Assembly: GCA_009829735.1 (NCBI GenBank)
Contig: CM020620.1
Span: 25,518,020 to 25,582,019 of the forward strand
Length of the DNA: 64,000 bases
Direction: 5' to 3'
DNA from: Pyropia yezoensis
Taxonomy: Eukaryota > Rhodophyta > Bangiophyceae > Bangiales > Bangiaceae
Shown here: one piece after another, positions 1 through 9,762 of the stretch
Numbering within the stretch: the stretch's first letter is position 1
Layout: each line of letters begins with the position of its first letter
Made by a program: the position numbers and the translations under genes
The notes under the pieces: model-generated
Databases searched by the model: none
What the model saw: only the letters and a program-made list of their open reading frames with translations
What the model was told of the DNA's origin: nothing

Positions 1-131
1 AGGGGTAGGGGAAGCGACGAGGAAACGGCGCCGCCGCACCGCCTCGAGCAATTGCCGACAGGCCGATGTCGGCAGGCCACGCAGCTCGGACGACTGACGG
101 TCGTTCAATAGCACTGTGCTAAAGGTAAAGG

Positions 132-167
132 CAGCCTACATTGAAGGCGGTACCCTACATTGAAGGC
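132..167. repeat. Short direct repeat with CAGCCTACATT motif
   Basis: The 14-bp sequence CCTACATTGAAGGC occurs twice, at 135-148 and 154-167. The first copy extends left to CAGCCTACATT (132-142). That 11-mer recurs at 3670-3680 and 3690-3700, and inverted at 3717-3727, so it marks both sides of the gene-free block at the left of the window. Confidence 0.75.
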
Positions 168-274
168 TGTGCAGACGCCTGTAATTGGTCAAAAAACAGC
201 TGACACCAGCGTTGGGGAGCCGTCTCCTAGCGCGCAACGTGTCTCTCAGAACGCAGCGTGGCCAACGCCACGCC

Positions 275-1975
275 CAACCGGCCACCCACCGCGGCCGCCA
301 CCGCCGCCCCCGGCTGGCCACCACCCTCACCGCCGCCGGCTGGCCGCTGCCCCCCCGGTGCAGCCGCCTCCGCCGCCGCCGGCTGGCCGCTGCCCGCCCG
401 GCGCTTCTGCCGCCGCTGCCGCCCTCTGGCCGTCGCACCCGCCGCCGCCGGGCGGCCGCCGCCCCCCCTCCGCGGCAGCCGGCGCCTCCGCGGGCTGCCC
501 ATCGCCCCCCCTCCCCGGCCAGCGCGGCCGCCTGCTCGCTGGTGCCCCCCCCGCCGCCCGCTGGACGGTGGCCCCTGGCCGCTGCCGCTGCCGCTGCTGC
601 CGCCACAGTCGGCTGGCCGCTGCCCCCCCGGCGCTGCCGCCGCCGCCACCGTCGGCTGGCCGCTGCCCCCCCGGCTCTGCCGCCGCCGCCGGCTGGCCGC
701 TGCCCCCTCGCCTCTGCCGTTGCCGCCGCCGGCTGACCTCGGCCGCAGCCACCGCCAGCTGGCCGTGCCTGCCGCTACCGTCGGCTGGCGGCCGCCCCCG
801 CCGCTGCCGGCTGGCGAACTCCCCCGCCACCGCCGGCTGGCCGCCGCCCCCACCGCTGCCGCCAGGTCGTCCCCCCCCCCCATGCCGCCGCCACCCCCGC
901 TTCCGTTGCCGCCCGCCCATCGGTCCCCTGCCGCGGCCACTGCCGCTGCCGCCCGCTGGCCGCTGCCCCACTGCCGCTGCCGCGGCCGCCGCCGGCCGGC
1001 TGCCACCGCTGCCGCAGCTGCCGGCTGGCCGCCGCCGCCGCCACCGCCGGCGTGCCCCCGGCCCCGCCGCCCCCGTTTGCTCGCCGCCCCCTTCCCGCTG
1101 CCGCCGCCGTCGCCGCCGCTACCGCTGCCGCTGCCTGCCTGTCACCCCTGCCATCGCTGCTGGTCGCTTCCTCCGCCTCGCCGCTGCGGCTGGTGTCGCT
1201 GCTGCCGCCCACTGGCCGCCACCACCGCCGCCGCCCGCTGGTCGCTGTCCCACCGCCGCTCCCGCAGGCTGGCCGCTGCTTCCCGGCCGCTGCAACCGCC
1301 ACGGCCTGCTGGCCGCCTCCGCCGCCGCCACCGGCTGGTCGCCGCCTCGACCCCGCTTCCGCCGCTGCCGATGCCGCTGCCTCCGTCTGCCTGCCACCAC
1401 CGCCGCCGCCCGCTGGCCGCTGCCCCACCGCCGCTCCCGCCGCCGCCGCCGCCGACAGCCCATCGCCCCCCTGCGGCGGCCACAGGCCCCGCCTGCCGGC
1501 CTCTGCCCTCGCCGCCGCCGGACGGCCGCTGCCCCCGCCGCCGCCGGCTGGCCGCCCCCGCCGCCGCTGTCTGGTCGCCGCCCCCCCCCCGGTGCCGCCG
1601 CGGCCGCTGCGTCGTCGCCCGCTGGCGCCCCCCCTCGCCGCCGCCGGTTGGCCTCTGCCCCCCCGCCGCGGCCGCCGCCGTTGCAGGCTGGCCGCCGCCG
1701 CCGTCGCTGCCGCCGACTGGCCGCTTCCCACCCACCTGTGCCGGCCGGCCGCCACCCCCGCCACCGCCGGCTGGCCGTTGCCCCCCGGCCGCTACCGCCG
1801 CTCCCCCGGCCGCCGCTGCCGCCGGCTGGCCGCCACGCCTCTCGTCGTCACCGGTTGGTCGCCGCCTCCCCGCCGCTGTCGCCGCCTTCTCCGGCTGTGC
1901 CCCGCCTCCCCACCGCTGCGGGCACCGCTGCCGGCTGGCCGCCGCCCCCCGGCTGGCCGCTGCTCCCTGGCTGGC
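275..1975. repeat. GC-only degenerate minisatellite
   Basis: About 1.7 kb is built almost only of C and G around a degenerate unit containing GGCTGGCCGCTGCC followed by C runs and (GCC)n. The spacing is irregular, roughly 30-45 bp. Because A and T are nearly absent, stop codons are absent too, and open frames of 200-600 codons appear in frames of both strands. Their translations are Pro/Arg/Ala-rich on one strand and Gly/Arg/Ala-rich on the other, with no domain, so I treat the block as repeat DNA and not as a gene. It could be an expanded low-complexity coding exon, but nothing distinguishes one frame as real. Confidence 0.8.
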
Positions 1976-2205
1976 GCCCAAAGAATCGTATTGTGGCCCT
2001 TTGCGATTGAGGGAGCTTCAGTACACTTTGTCTTACGTTGTTCATGACCACCAGGGGGGTCAAGCCTCGTCGGGCTGTGCATTCAAACGGATGACGCAAA
2101 AGTGGTGCCTTTGAGGGTCTCGATGAGGCACTTTTGCTGACCTCCGCGCACTTCTGACTTCACAGGCATTCTCAGCGACCCTGTTTTGGTCGACCTGGAT
2201 TGTTA

Positions 2206-2538
2206 GGGCACAGCCACCAACGTGGGCTATCAGCAGATTCACCACGATTGCTGATCGTATTTTTCGATATGTAAGTCGGACTTGTGGTTCGTGAAATTTC
2301 TTGAAGCGTAACAGCCAATCAGGGCGCGTTCTCGTTGGCCTGGGATAGCTCAAGAGCTATCGCTCGACCAAAAGGCACTGCTTTGGCTCGGCGATAGCTC
2401 AGAGCTATCGTGGGTCAATTTCGTACAGGTCTCTGATTGGATGATTTCTGATTACATAGACCTAGCTTTCTTCCATGTAACGTTACATACCGAATAGTAT
2501 CGGCTTTCTTCCGATAGCCCACGTTGGTGGCTGTGCCC
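2206..2538. mobile_element. PIF/Harbinger-like MITE, 333 bp
   Basis: Perfect 26-bp terminal inverted repeats lie at 2206-2231 and 2513-2538, beginning GGGCACAGCC and ending GGGCTATC. The element is flanked on both sides by TTA (2203-2205 and 2539-2541), a 3-bp target duplication of the TWA type typical of PIF/Harbinger elements, whose ends usually begin GGG. Inside are two small perfect hairpins, GATAGCTC/GAGCTATC around 2344-2361 and CGATAGCTC/GAGCTATCG at 2392-2410, and a palindrome ATGTAACGTTACAT at 2475-2488. There is no coding capacity, so it is non-autonomous and would need a transposase from elsewhere. The structure is read directly; the superfamily is inferred. Confidence 0.85.
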
Positions 2539-2541
2539 TTA

Positions 2542-3669
2542 CATCACTCGTCGGCAACACTTGGTTTTCGCGTGTTTGGTCCTGGCTGGTGTTCTGCAGT
2601 ACTACAACAAGCCATCACCACGCACTCCCCGAAGAACAAAGGTCGGGACCTCTTTGAGAACTGAGTCTCGACAGACCAAAACAAGGTCTCTGAGAACTCT
2701 CGTAGCGTCAGAACCACGAGCAGACGAGTAGAAGTACGTCTTTGAGGACCTGTTCTGCAGCAGCTTTTGCAGTCGATGACCAGGCCGCCGATTGCAATAA
2801 ACTACGTATTGCTTGTTCTCATTAAATGACAATACATTTTGTTCCCGATGTAAAAACCGTGCACACTCACACCATGTTTCGCATCTCTGCGAGGATGGCC
2901 GCAGTGTTGGTCACAAACGGGGCTGTAAACTCCATTTGGCTGTGCGTAAGTTGCTTTTCTCAGTGACATCGTGCCTAATGGCCCTGTACATCAGAACGAT
3001 CGGGTACTGTGCTTCGCAAGCTCCACATCAGAAGGACTTCTCTCACTTGACGACCATACCCACGTGGTCACCTCGCCAATGCTGGCAGTGCCGGGGGGTG
3101 CGTTCAGGTCGTGCCGGCGGCGGGGGCGGAGAGACCAGCGGGTGATGGGGACGGGGGGGTAGTGGCCGGCCAGTGGCGACGATACTCGACGGAGGAGCAG
3201 CTGGGGGTGGGGACCGTAGCGGAAATCCGCGGCTGCGGAGGCACGGGGCTGCTAGCCGGCCGCGGTGACGGGGGAGCGGCCGCTGGCTCACAGCTGTGGC
3301 ACCGGGCGGTAGCAGATGGGGGTGGGGCGACAAGCTGGCAAACAGGCATGGGCGGCGATCACGGAAGCGGTAGTACAACGAAGTGGTGAGGGGGGAAAGT
3401 CAAATCCCGGGGGAGCTGCCGAGTGGGGGCGACGGCGAGAGTGGGGAGGCGCAGCGATGTGGGTGTCCCGTCGACCAACAGTGGGGGAACAGGGTCCCTC
3501 CGGTCGCAGCCGGCCGAGGGGGGGGGCACCAACGAGCTCGTCACAGCAGGAGGGTAGGCCTACGTCCCACGCGCACGCGTTCGTACCCCCCCCTCTCGAA
3601 GCGCCTGGTCATAAGCATAAGATACTGTCAGCCTGGCATGTCCTATTGATCCCCCGATATGGGTACCAG
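2542..3669. other. Intergenic, no gene supported
   Basis: This 1.1-kb stretch has more balanced base composition up to about 3050, then becomes G-rich. Open frames of 60-135 codons occur but none shows a recognisable domain, signal or splice pattern. Confidence 0.6.
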
Positions 3670-3727
3670 CAGCCTACATTCTCAATGCACAGCCTACATT
3701 CCCAATCTCACTTGAGAATGTAGGCTG
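3670..3727. repeat. Inverted repeat built on CAGCCTACATT
   Basis: CAGCCTACATTCTCAA at 3670-3685 pairs perfectly with TTGAGAATGTAGGCTG at 3712-3727 (16 bp, 26-bp loop). A second direct copy of CAGCCTACATT (3690-3700) lies in the loop. The same 11-mer is found about 3.5 kb to the left at 132-142. Confidence 0.8.
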
Positions 3728-3819
3728 CCATTTCGGCCACTCTGCACGGGGAGAGGGGTAGACGCCTCCGCGAGCGTGTGGAGACCCACCCTGAACAACT
3801 ACGATCCACGTTCAAGTTG

Positions 3820-3945
3820 TCCATCAGTATAAGTGATCACATAAGTATACATTCAATGAATGGTCGGTCCCTCGGGCCCTTTCATTAATGTATTCATCAA
3901 ATTATACATCAATAAAATTAAAATGAATTCATTGAACCCCGTAAC
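3820..3945. other. AT-rich island
   Basis: This is one of the few AT-rich segments in the window. It contains ATTCAATGAAT (3850s) and ATGAATTCAT (around 3923), both near-palindromic. No gene is seen. It may be the remnant end of a mobile element or a regulatory island; the sequence alone does not decide. Confidence 0.4.
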
Positions 3946-4046
3946 AACGCTGCTCTGCGCACCTTCTGGGCGCCATTTTCGGAGGTTGCACTGATTGGTG
4001 CATGCCGTGGGCAGCCAAATTTTGGTCCCAGCGTGTCATGGGGTTA

Positions 4047-4208
4047 CGGCCGTTCCGGGACACATCTGAGTTTGCGGCAGCGAGTTCGCGGCACTTCGTG
4101 GCGCTCTGGGATTGGCTGTTGCAGTCCACGTGTCCCGTGTCGTTTGCCGCGAACTGAAGCTGCCGCGGGATGCGGCACGGAGTGGCCGACCGTGTCCCGG
4201 AACGGCCG
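4047..4208. mobile_element. Fold-back MITE, 162 bp, TTA target duplication
   Basis: Perfect 17-bp terminal inverted repeats lie at 4047-4063 (CGGCCGTTCCGGGACAC) and 4192-4208. Both ends are flanked by TTA (4044-4046 and 4209-4211). Homology between the arms continues inward with small gaps: GCGGCAG...AGTTCGCGGCA on the left matches the inverted TGCCGCGAACT...CTGCCGC on the right. The element could therefore fold along most of its length. It has no coding capacity. The TTA duplication matches the element at 2206-2538, but the end sequence differs, so it is a different family. Confidence 0.75.
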
Positions 4209-4211
4209 TTA

Positions 4212-5824
4212 GACCCCACTGCGCAGGTGGGGCGCTTGGCTCCACACGATCGGGGTGCCAGACCCAATCGTCTTCAGGCCCCAGCTCTCGTCAAACAAAG
4301 TATGTCAGAATTTTGTCCTCCGCAGGGGGGATGTGACGTGCCTCGCGCCACCGACGCGGAGCGAGGGCGTGTGCAGTTCCATCCTCCTTTTCGCGTGGAC
4401 ACGGCGGAGCGGGCACTGGGCCGGGAGGCGGCGGGGGGGACAGCAAAGAAGGGCAACAAGATACAACCGGGCGTCTCCCGTCGCCGCTTCTTCTTGCCTC
4501 TCGTTCTCGTCGCGTGTCCCTCAAGCTTCCTCCTTCTGTGGCTGGGCGCCGTGGAGGGCTGGGGGGCAGGCAGACCTGGGCGTATCATGGTGCGGGGCTG
4601 ATGCTCTCGCGCTTGGGCGCAGAAGCACTTCCTTGCGCTCGGCGCAGGCCTCGCGGGTGGCAACCGTCCGTGCGGGTCACCGGGGGGTGGCAGGGAGGGG
4701 GCGCGCCAATGCCGGCGGGCCCCTCGGATGGCCCAGGCAAACGACCTCCAGGGGCTACCGAGCAAGGGCCGTGGCGGCCATCGCTCCATCAGGACAAGAG
4801 GTCGTACAAGCGGGGTGAAGAGCGGCTGCCACGCGCCTGTGGGGCGGTCGCGCTGCCGCGCCGTTCCCACCCGTCCAGCGCGCAGCGATAGGACTGGCCG
4901 TCTGCCAGAGGGGGGGGGGGGGGGGACGTGCACGCCATGTGAAGAAGAGAGGAGTGCCTGGTGGTCACGCTCGACCGCGACCAACCCATGTGGTGTGGAG
5001 CGGCAGCGACGGAAGGGAACCATCCATCATGCGGAAGCGGGAGTTGGCACGGGGGGCAACGGTGGCGGGGAGGCGGGGAACCCCGCGCCCCCTGCGGTTG
5101 CGGGGTGACCACCTCCCCGCGCCATCCCACTCACCCGCCGGTGGCGGCGCCGGCCGCACCAGCCGCGTGGGGCCGCAGCTGGTGTCGCTTTCGCCGGCGC
5201 CGCCGTGGCGGCCTACCACCACCGCGCCGCCGCCGGGGCCACCGCCGCCGCTCGCCGCGCGCCGGCGGCGCCCGCCCCTCCCCCCCCCCAGCGCGCTTGG
5301 CGACACACAGCGGGGCGCCCGCCGCACAGCCGCGGCAGCCGGTGCCCGAAACCCGACCGCCCGCGCACGCGGCGCCGGGCGGTCTGGCGGCGGGGCGTGG
5401 CCGCCGCCGCCGGGTGGCCGCAGCAGGGACAGGGCAGGCGTGACGACGACGCACTGCGGTGGCGGCGTTGCCGTTGCCGTTGCCGACGCACACGACACCG
5501 GACCACCGTGCCCCCGGCGTGGTCGCTTCCGACAGTGGAGGAGGGGGGCGGACGGGGTGGAGGGGACGGTGGTGGGGATGGTCAGAGGGAGGACGCAGGA
5601 GCCGTCTGGCATTTTTGTCTGGCGGGTCTACCCCGGTCAAACGACGGTGGCCTCTTGGGGGCTGGCATCTACGCATTTCATTACTGTATTTAATCAGACG
5701 CGCACGGCCACGCCACACACAAAGAAAACAGAAACGAAGACAAGCGCACGGACCCGCTGCCTCCCCCCCCCAAACCCCACTCCGCCCGACCCCCCCCCCC
5801 AAGCCGAGCACGTGGCGGGGGCGG
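4212..5824. other. Intergenic, no gene supported
   Basis: This 1.6-kb GC-rich stretch includes a G run at about 4911-4924. Overlapping open frames of 100-390 codons on both strands are Arg/Pro/Gly-rich and compete with each other. The minus-strand frames near 5131-6315 are shadows of the gene that starts at 7060. Nothing is recognisable. Confidence 0.6.
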
Positions 5825-7060
5825 CTACAGGAAGCGCTGCACAATCGGGCAGTTGACGATAATGCCCGACGAGCCAAACGCCCCCCCATCCGGCGCGGTA
5901 ATGTACCCGCGGGCGACCTGCCCCAGGTACAGGAACTCCCCCACCAGCCGGTGCCGCAGGTTGGCCGCCACCGCGTAGTCGGTCCAGCGCCCCAGGTTGA
6001 CATCCCACAGCGGCGAGTAGTCGGTCGCGACGGACGGGATGCCGCCCAGGATGTTGAGCGGGGAGCCCTCCCCGCGGATGGCGGAGAAGAAGCCCTGCCG
6101 CCCCGGGTGGGTGGTGGCGTTGAGCGGCGCGCCGGGCGGCAGGTCCCCGTTGCCCAGCCCATTGACAATGGCAAACAGCCGCTCGACGGCGGAGAAGGCG
6201 CTGTCGTCGCCGCCCAGCTGGATGCGCGCCAGCGCCGGCGCGTGCGTAATGTCCTCAAACGCGGCGGCCAGCGCCGCCGACGAGTCCATTGACATGTACA
6301 GGACGGGCTTGGCAAACGAAAAGCCGGGGGTGAGCTCTAGCGTCACCGTCGTGTCGCGGGGGCAGATGCGGACCACCTTGCTGTGGACCGCCGCCTCAAA
6401 CGCCTCCCGCAGGTGGTCCGGGACGCCGTCGCAAAACCGGTTGAGGAAGGCGTCCGACACGTTGCCCGCCACGATGGGCGCGTTGTACACCGTTTGGCCG
6501 ACGTTGGCCAGCCGCACAATTGGGCTGTAGTCCTCGTCCCCCACCTGCGGCGGCGTAAACGACGTCGGCGGGAAGGGCACCGGCTCGGCGGCGGGGACCA
6601 CCTGGCGGACGGGCGTAAAGTCCACCTTGCCCACCCGGCCGACCAGGATGTTGCGGGTGCCGTCCAGGCGGGCGGTGGTCTCCCCCGCAACGGCGTATTG
6701 GAGCTTGGCCGACGGGTTTAGGCCGAGGCCCTTGGCGTTGCCCTCATCACTCGTGTCGGACAGCACGTAGTAGTGGCCCTCCCCGTCGGCGTAGGAGCCA
6801 TAGTACAGGGGCAGCGTGACGGTGCCCGCGTCCTCGTCCACCACCCCCGCCGTCAGCAGCTGCACGGGGCCCACCAGCCGGCGGTCCACCGACGAGGGGG
6901 CGGGGCCAAAGTAGGTGAGTGCCACGTCCGCGCCAATCGAGGGGGGGGCCGGCGCAATGTCATCGTCCACCGCCAGCTCCTGCACCGTCGCGGCGGCGAC
7001 GACAGCGGCAGCGGTGGCGGCGACCACCGCCAGCGCCGTCGCGGCCGTGCGGATGGCCAT
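5825..7060 (-). CDS. Putative secreted or lumenal protein, bacterial-type family
   Basis: Single-exon gene of 411 aa. The ATG at 7060 is chosen because it begins an Ala-rich hydrophobic stretch (MAIRTAATALAVVAATAAA) that looks like a signal peptide; the open frame extends upstream only through low-complexity sequence. The mature part has mixed composition and reads as a real globular protein, with segments such as YYVLSDTSDEGNAKGLGLNP and LYYGSYADGEG near residues 80-110 and a Cys-containing C-terminus (IVNCPIVQRFL). The early part resembles, from memory, secreted bacterial hypothetical proteins of the DUF7482 type, where a strand pair is followed by a '(S/A)DxxxAxxLGxNxxxKL' motif. I assign no reaction. 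A transferred bacterial gene is possible but not shown. The long G-rich strand upstream (7077-7190) may be its promoter or leader. Confidence 0.75.
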   Translation of the reverse strand: MAIRTAATALAVVAATAAAVVAAATVQELAVDDDIAPAPPSIGADVALTYFGPAPSSVDRRLVGPVQLLTAGVVDEDAGTVTLPLYYGSYADGEGHYYVLSDTSDEGNAKGLGLNPSAKLQYAVAGETTARLDGTRNILVGRVGKVDFTPVRQVVPAAEPVPFPPTSFTPPQVGDEDYSPIVRLANVGQTVYNAPIVAGNVSDAFLNRFCDGVPDHLREAFEAAVHSKVVRICPRDTTVTLELTPGFSFAKPVLYMSMDSSAALAAAFEDITHAPALARIQLGGDDSAFSAVERLFAIVNGLGNGDLPPGAPLNATTHPGRQGFFSAIRGEGSPLNILGGIPSVATDYSPLWDVNLGRWTDYAVAANLRHRLVGEFLYLGQVARGYITAPDGGAFGSSGIIVNCPIVQRFL

Positions 7061-7590
7061 GACGGAGACGACCGTCGCGGGGGGGGGCCGGGGGAGGTGT
7101 CGGGGCGTAAGGAGAAGGGAAAGGAGGGCGGGGGGCGGGGGAGGGGGGCGGGGGAGTGGGGCGGGGGGCGGGCGGTGGCGGATGGGTGGGAGGCTCGTCA
7201 GCTGCGTCGACGAGGCGGAAGTGATGATGGGGGTCAGTGGTGCCGGGTGCCTGGCGTCGGGCGTCGGGTCTTGTAGGCGCCCCGCGGGCCTGCCGGCTGG
7301 CGCGGCACGGCCCGGCGCGACGCCGGCCGGCACAGCACGGCCCGGCGCGACGCCGGCCGGCGCGGCACCGTCCGGCGAGCCCGCCCGCACTGCCCTCCCA
7401 AACGCAAGGTGGGCGCGCGGACGGGCGGGCGGGCGGGGCAGACGACCAGGCAGCCGATCCCCGGGGCGCCATCTTCTGTCACCGCATGCCTGCGCAGGCT
7501 CGGGCGCGCTCTCCTCTGGCACACACCGGCCGACCATCCCTTCCCCCCCCCTCCCGCCCCCCCCCCGCCATCCTCCCCCCCCCCCCACAC

Positions 7591-7990
7591 GACATCCGCC
7601 TCTGACGGCTGTCGACAAACATATCCAGCAGTAATACAGGCGGCGCGCGCGTCGTGGGGCGAACGGCCGCAACCCTACATCCACCCTACATCCACCCACC
7701 ACCATGTCTTGCTCACTGCCACCCGTCGTCGCTGGGTGGCTCTCTCGTGTGCCCCCCCCCCACTTCCCCCCCCCCCCCACTTCCCCCCCCCCCCGCGACA
7801 TCCGCTGACGGCTGTCGACAAACAGAGCCGGCAGTAATACCGGCGGCGCGATATCGGCGGTGCGCGCGCGTCGTGGGTCCAACCGCCGCAACCCTTTCTA
7901 CGGTACATTCACCCTTCATCCACGCACCACCGCGCCACCCGTCGTCGCTGGGCGGCTTTCTCGTGTGTACCCCCCCCCCCCCCCCCCCTC
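7591..7990. repeat. Imperfect tandem duplication, two units of about 205-220 bp
   Basis: Unit 1 starts at 7591 and unit 2 at 7797, both with GACATCCGC followed by GACGGCTGTCGACAAACA. Both continue through a GCAGTAATAC..GGCGGCG segment, a GCGCGCGTCGTGGG segment, a CAACC..CAT CCAC CCACC segment and CCACCCGTCGTCGCTGGG. They end in long C runs (about 7750-7795 and 7971-7988). Unit 2 carries a few insertions, which explains the drift in period. It is non-coding. Confidence 0.8.
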
Positions 7991-9117
7991 TGCCTCCCCT
8001 CCCATGGTCACATACAGGGCAGGCCGCCGCTGACGACCGATGGTCTTCTTCCCACACTCTGCCCGGGTGGATGACGCCTCGGTGGTGAGCGGGCCGCACT
8101 GCTACCAGAGGGGAGAGCCGACGGGCCCAATGCACCCGCATGGGCAGACAGGCAGATGCCGGTGGGGGAGAGATAGTTTCTCGTCCCAACCCCCCCCACC
8201 GTACGCTACCATGGCAGCCTGCAGGGTACCCCGAGTACATATGTATGTACGTACATACGACTCCCACCCGCGACTGCGAGTGACCGCCACGGGCGACAGC
8301 CGCGCGCCTTCCTGCTGCGGGGAGGGGAGGAAACAAAGAGAGCCTGCTGTCGCGGCAGATTCATCTTGCTTCCTCTGCGCGCGCTGCCAGAATGCTGTGG
8401 CATAGAGGAGGACCGAGGGAGGCAGAGAGGGGGACGGGGGGAGCGGAAGGGGGACGGACCGCCGCTGTTTCGACGCCCGCCTCGCCGCCCCCACCTCACC
8501 TTCCCTTGCACGGTACTCTCGCGCGTTGATCCGCATGGGATCAGTCAGGAGCCGTCTGCTGGACTGGCAGTACAGCGGAGTGGAAGTGCCCCCTGACAAA
8601 CAGAGAGTGCTTCTTCATGTAGCTTCTTTGGATACTTCACAGAAAGAGAACCCAATCCATGGGGGTGCCACTACAGTAAGTTGCTCGATCTCGAGCACTT
8701 GAACGAACGGCTCCACACGATGGTCCTGAATGCGGGGGCCCCACCGTTCCGACCGTGGGAGGTGCCAGATCGCGCGGCTGCCGCCCAAATCTGGGGGCGG
8801 CGCAGGACACGCGGCAGACCACACCCCCCCCCCCCGCCAAGCCTCTGTGACCTCGCCCCTCGATGCCCCAGCACACCCCCCCCCCCCTAAAGCGCCGCCA
8901 CGCCGGCGCCTGCGTCTGCGCATCGGTGTTGCTACCCCTGCTACCCGCCGCCCCCGCACTCACCCTCCCGCTCGCGCACACGCCCACCTTCCACCCACCT
9001 CACCGTCGTGATCTACCTCTCCCCTCTTCCCGCACCCGCCGCCCCCAACCCGCCGCCCTCTCGCCTCCTCTCTTCCTCCTCCCCCTCCCCCCCCCAATTC
9101 CCCCCTTTCCCATCACC
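7991..9117. other. Intergenic upstream of the small plastid protein gene
   Basis: Holds a perfect 16-bp palindrome GTATGTACGTACATAC at 8243-8258 and C runs near 8830 and 8877. Open frames on both strands (60-165 codons) have no recognisable features. The last 150 bp before 9118 are pyrimidine-rich on the plus strand, which suits a leader of the gene that follows. Confidence 0.5.
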
Positions 9118-9653
9118 ATGGCCTTTGTCGGCGCCGCCGCGGCGTTTCGTGCGTCTGCGCCCGCGCGGCCAGCGACGTCTGCCTTTACCGGCACCCGCGT
9201 GTCTGCCGCCGTCTCCCGCCGCACAACGGGGCCGGTCATGAGCCTGGACCCGGTGGTGGCATCGATCAGCAACTCGCTGGTGACCCTCGGCGCTGCGGAT
9301 GGTGTACGTTGTGGGCTACCAGCTACGTTATCTTGTGTTCCTTATCTCTCGCTTTGCCGTGGGGTGTGTCGTAGATGAGAGCTCTTTCGCGCTGCTTGGT
9401 TGCCGGGTGGTGTGTGCGGCGCAGGGCTGTTGATCTGCGACGTGGCCACCGTGCGGCTGTGTTTTGTTTGCGTCGTGTACTGACATCAAGTTTGTTTGCG
9501 TGTACCGCCTGTGGACTGCTACTGCTTGCGCGACGACCTTGTGGTGGGTTTCTTGCCCACCCACAGGACTTTGGTGGCTACACTGGCCCCGTCGCGGGCC
9601 TGGTCATCATTGGCGTCATCATTGCTCTGCTGACGCCGCCGGTCAAGGAGTAA
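9118..9653 (+). CDS. Small plastid-targeted single-helix membrane protein
   Basis: Two exons, 9118-9303 and 9567-9653, are joined in phase 0 across a 263-bp intron (donor GGT|GTACGT, acceptor CCACAG|GAC), giving 90 aa. The N-terminus MAFVGAAAAFRASAPARPAT is rich in Ala, Ser and Arg with Phe at position 3, as in red-algal plastid transit peptides. Cleavage near TTGPVMS (about residue 40) would leave some 50 residues. The C-terminal part has one hydrophobic helix (PVAGLVIIGVIIALL) followed by TPPVKE and the stop. Size and topology fit a small photosystem or thylakoid subunit, but I do not recognise which one. The intron boundaries are supported by the restored reading LGAADG-DFGGYTGP. The ATG sits in a CACCATGG context. 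A (GT)13 tract follows in the 3' region. Confidence 0.75.
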
Positions 9654-9736
9654 GCCGCCCTGCCGCCCAGGCCGCTGGCGCACTGGGTGGTGTGCCAAGC
9701 CGTCAGTCTTCCTTCCTTCTTCGCTTCGAGTTTTGA

Positions 9737-9762
9737 GTGTGTGTGTGTGTGTGTGTGTGTGT
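9737..9762. repeat. (GT)13 microsatellite
   Basis: Thirteen uninterrupted GT dinucleotides lie about 85 bp after the stop of the small plastid protein gene. Confidence 0.95.

Noticed and set aside
160..2010. 616-codon plus-strand frame and several overlapping 200-620 codon frames on both strands
   Set aside because: They arise from GC-only repeat DNA lacking stop codons. No frame has domains, and translations are Pro/Arg or Gly/Arg low complexity.
5131..6315. 394-codon minus-strand frame overlapping the secreted-protein gene
   Set aside because: It is a shadow in another frame of the better-supported gene 5825-7060; Arg/Pro-rich with no motif.
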